From positions 1 to 7,455 of the forward strand of contig CALHTV010000197.1 of the NCBI GenBank assembly GCA_938039765.1: a stretch of 7,455 bases of DNA. Direction: 5' to 3'. This document shows, one piece after another, positions 6,204 to 7,455 of the stretch. The notes beneath the pieces are model-generated. The model ran no database searches. It worked only from the letters and a program-made list of their open reading frames with translations, and was not told where the DNA came from. Origin of the DNA: an uncultured Dictyoglomus sp. (lineage in GTDB: Bacteria; Dictyoglomota; Dictyoglomia; Dictyoglomales; Dictyoglomaceae). Position 1 is the first letter of the stretch; each line of letters begins with the position of its first letter. Both the position numbers and the translations under genes were made by a program.

Positions 6204-6240
6204 CCCACCCCCTCTCCCCAAATTTTATTTTTCAATCCCC
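6204..6240 (-). other. G-rich tract between ROK and binding-protein genes
   Basis: On the coding strand the runs GGGG (6240-6237), GGGG (6219-6216), GGGGG (6212-6208) and GGG (6206-6204) are separated by 17, 3 and 1 bases. In such an AT-rich window this is conspicuous, and it could allow a G-quadruplex in the leader RNA, although the 17-base loop is long. It may simply be a purine-rich spacer. Confidence 0.3.
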
Positions 6241-7430
6241 TACACCGTTGAGAGTACAGGTCCTTCAAAAATATCCCAGAAGGCCCAAATACCTGCTCCA
6301 ACAAGTTCTGCAGGATATTCTAAGAAGGATGTCAATTCAATCCTTACTTTTCCTGCGTCGGAGGTTATGCTTTTCTCTTCTATAATCTTCTTAAGCTCCT
6401 TTCTTATGATTTCCCATATCTCTTTTGTATCGCTCTTAATAAGAGGACCTCCAAGGATTATCACATCTGGATTAAGCCCATTTACTATATTAATAACACC
6501 TACACTTAACTCATCCACATATAATTTTAAAGCCTTTTCGTCTAAAATAGAGGCCTTTTCATTTTCCAAATCAAATCCGGCTCTTTTAGCCAAATCACTT
6601 CCTAAAGAAGCATATCTCTCCCAACAACCTAAATTACCACACTTACATTTTATCCCATCCCTGCCTACAGTCATATGTCCAAATTCTCCTGCAGTATTTG
6701 CTTTGCCACGATACAATTTTCCTTCTAATATTAAGCCCGTTCCAACACCTTCCCCAATGAAAATATAAACTATATTTACATCATTAAACTCAATTTTAGA
6801 TCCAAGCATACCTTCTGCAACCACAGCCATATTAGCCTCATTATCCATCTTAACAGGAATATCTACAGAAAATACCTTTTTAAATCTTTCAGAGATCATA
6901 TCTCCTAAAGGCAGATTTTTCCAATTTAAGTTAGGAGCTACTACTACATTCTTAAAAGTATTATCTACAATTCCTGGTATTCCTACTCCTACTGCGTGAG
7001 TATTTTTTAAACCCTCAGGAAAAATTTCCCGAGTATATTCTTCCACTTTGTCTAAGAAATCTTGAGGATTTTTCGGAGTAAAAAAACTCTTAATATTTTT
7101 TATATTCATAGCAAAGTCAATTTTTGCCATAAGAGTATGTGTTACCCCAACTTTTATAGCTAAAACACTTTTATAATTAGGATTTAAACCAAGTAAAATA
7201 GCCTTTCTTCCTATTTTCTTAATATTATAAGGCTCAATTTCAACTATCATTCCTTCGCTGATTAGATTACTCACAAGTCTTGTCACAGTACTCTTACTAA
7301 GGTTAAATCTCTTTGCAATTTCAGTACGTGAAATATTCCTACACCGCAAAAAGGCATTCAATATTATTGTTTTATTTACTTCTCTCTGTTGACTTGCCCT
7401 TCCTCCTCTTCCTGTCCTTATGAAAACCAT
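6240..7430 (-). CDS. ROK-family transcriptional regulator (XylR/NagC/Mlc type)
   Basis: This 396-residue protein joins a winged helix-turn-helix (about 18-65: REVNKTIILNAF, then ISRTEIAKRFNLSKSTVTRLVSNLI) to a ROK sugar-kinase-like domain. In that domain the usual phosphate motif DxGxT is degenerate (K93-V-G-V-T97), as in regulators rather than kinases. The sugar-site MDNEAN (195-200), the glycine turn GEGVGTG (226-232) and EFGH (249-252) are kept. The structural zinc motif is complete: H252, C262, C264 and C269 in CKCGNLGCWE. It probably senses a sugar and represses the importer genes that follow on the same strand 110 bases downstream. The start is ATG 7430, the first in-frame start after an upstream TAA. 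GGAGG at 7448-7444 is 13 bases away, rather far, so the exact start is uncertain by a few residues. Unlike the transporter genes it controls, it carries no stop or frameshift. No terminator follows it. Confidence 0.88.
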   Translation of the reverse strand: MVFIRTGRGGRASQQREVNKTIILNAFLRCRNISRTEIAKRFNLSKSTVTRLVSNLISEGMIVEIEPYNIKKIGRKAILLGLNPNYKSVLAIKVGVTHTLMAKIDFAMNIKNIKSFFTPKNPQDFLDKVEEYTREIFPEGLKNTHAVGVGIPGIVDNTFKNVVVAPNLNWKNLPLGDMISERFKKVFSVDIPVKMDNEANMAVVAEGMLGSKIEFNDVNIVYIFIGEGVGTGLILEGKLYRGKANTAGEFGHMTVGRDGIKCKCGNLGCWERYASLGSDLAKRAGFDLENEKASILDEKALKLYVDELSVGVINIVNGLNPDVIILGGPLIKSDTKEIWEIIRKELKKIIEEKSITSDAGKVRIELTSFLEYPAELVGAGIWAFWDIFEGPVLSTV

Positions 7431-7455
7431 AGATTTACTATATCCTCCATATTAG

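Noticed and set aside
6367..6768. 133-codon plus-strand open frame
   Set aside because: It is antisense to the conserved ROK domain including the zinc motif; its serine/proline-rich composition reflects the complementary strand.
7419..7450. 10-codon open frame starting ATG 7450-7448 overlapping the ROK start
   Set aside because: It has no visible RBS within the window and its first codons are themselves the ROK gene's Shine-Dalgarno; most likely chance.
1..7455. CRISPR arrays, insertion sequences, tRNA/rRNA genes, prophage or defence genes
   Set aside because: No regularly spaced direct repeats, transposase motifs, tRNA cloverleaf or rRNA-like sequence were seen; nearly all of the window is accounted for by sugar-metabolism and regulator genes.

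Overview
The window is AT-rich, with K/E/I-rich proteins, strong purine-rich Shine-Dalgarno sites, frequent TTG starts and carbohydrate genes. This suggests an anaerobic thermophilic bacterium; a Dictyoglomus-like (or Thermotogae/thermophilic Firmicutes) origin is my inference from gene style and protein similarity recalled from memory, not from a search.

Layout. Positions 1-209 (minus) hold the first 69 codons of a GH2 beta-mannosidase with its own promoter. Positions 300-1079 (minus) encode a YvlB/LiaX-type protein: a short helical N-terminal domain plus a DUF4097 beta-solenoid with repeated MGD motifs. A 260-nt divergent region carries promoters for both sides and two inverted repeats. Positions 1343-3055 (plus) encode a short-form GT35 alpha-glucan phosphorylase. 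Its longest open frame begins at 1265, but the RBS and promoter place the real start at TTG 1343. A strong bidirectional terminator (3057-3088) separates it from a convergent minus-strand carbohydrate ABC-importer locus. In transcription order that locus is a ROK-family regulator (7430-6240), a CUT1 sugar-binding protein (6130-4886), a hairpin attenuator (4878-4836), a first permease (4805-3918) and a second permease (3921-3088). No ATPase gene is present.

The most notable observation is that the importer is broken by three isolated in-frame nonsense codons. The binding-protein frame has TAG at codon 33 and TAA at codon 176. The second permease has TAA at codon 165, just before its EAA loop. 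The frames are otherwise open and family-like end to end, with no indel. The first permease, ROK regulator, phosphorylase and DUF4097 gene look intact. The simplest reading is a recently pseudogenised sugar importer whose regulator and one permease survive, or consensus sequence errors. Genetic recoding is unlikely because neighbouring genes use the same TAA and TAG as true stops.

Working together (inference): a functional ancestor would have imported a hexose or short oligosaccharide under ROK control. The phosphorylase works on intracellular alpha-glucan and the beta-mannosidase on mannosides, so this is a sugar-metabolism neighbourhood rather than one dedicated pathway.
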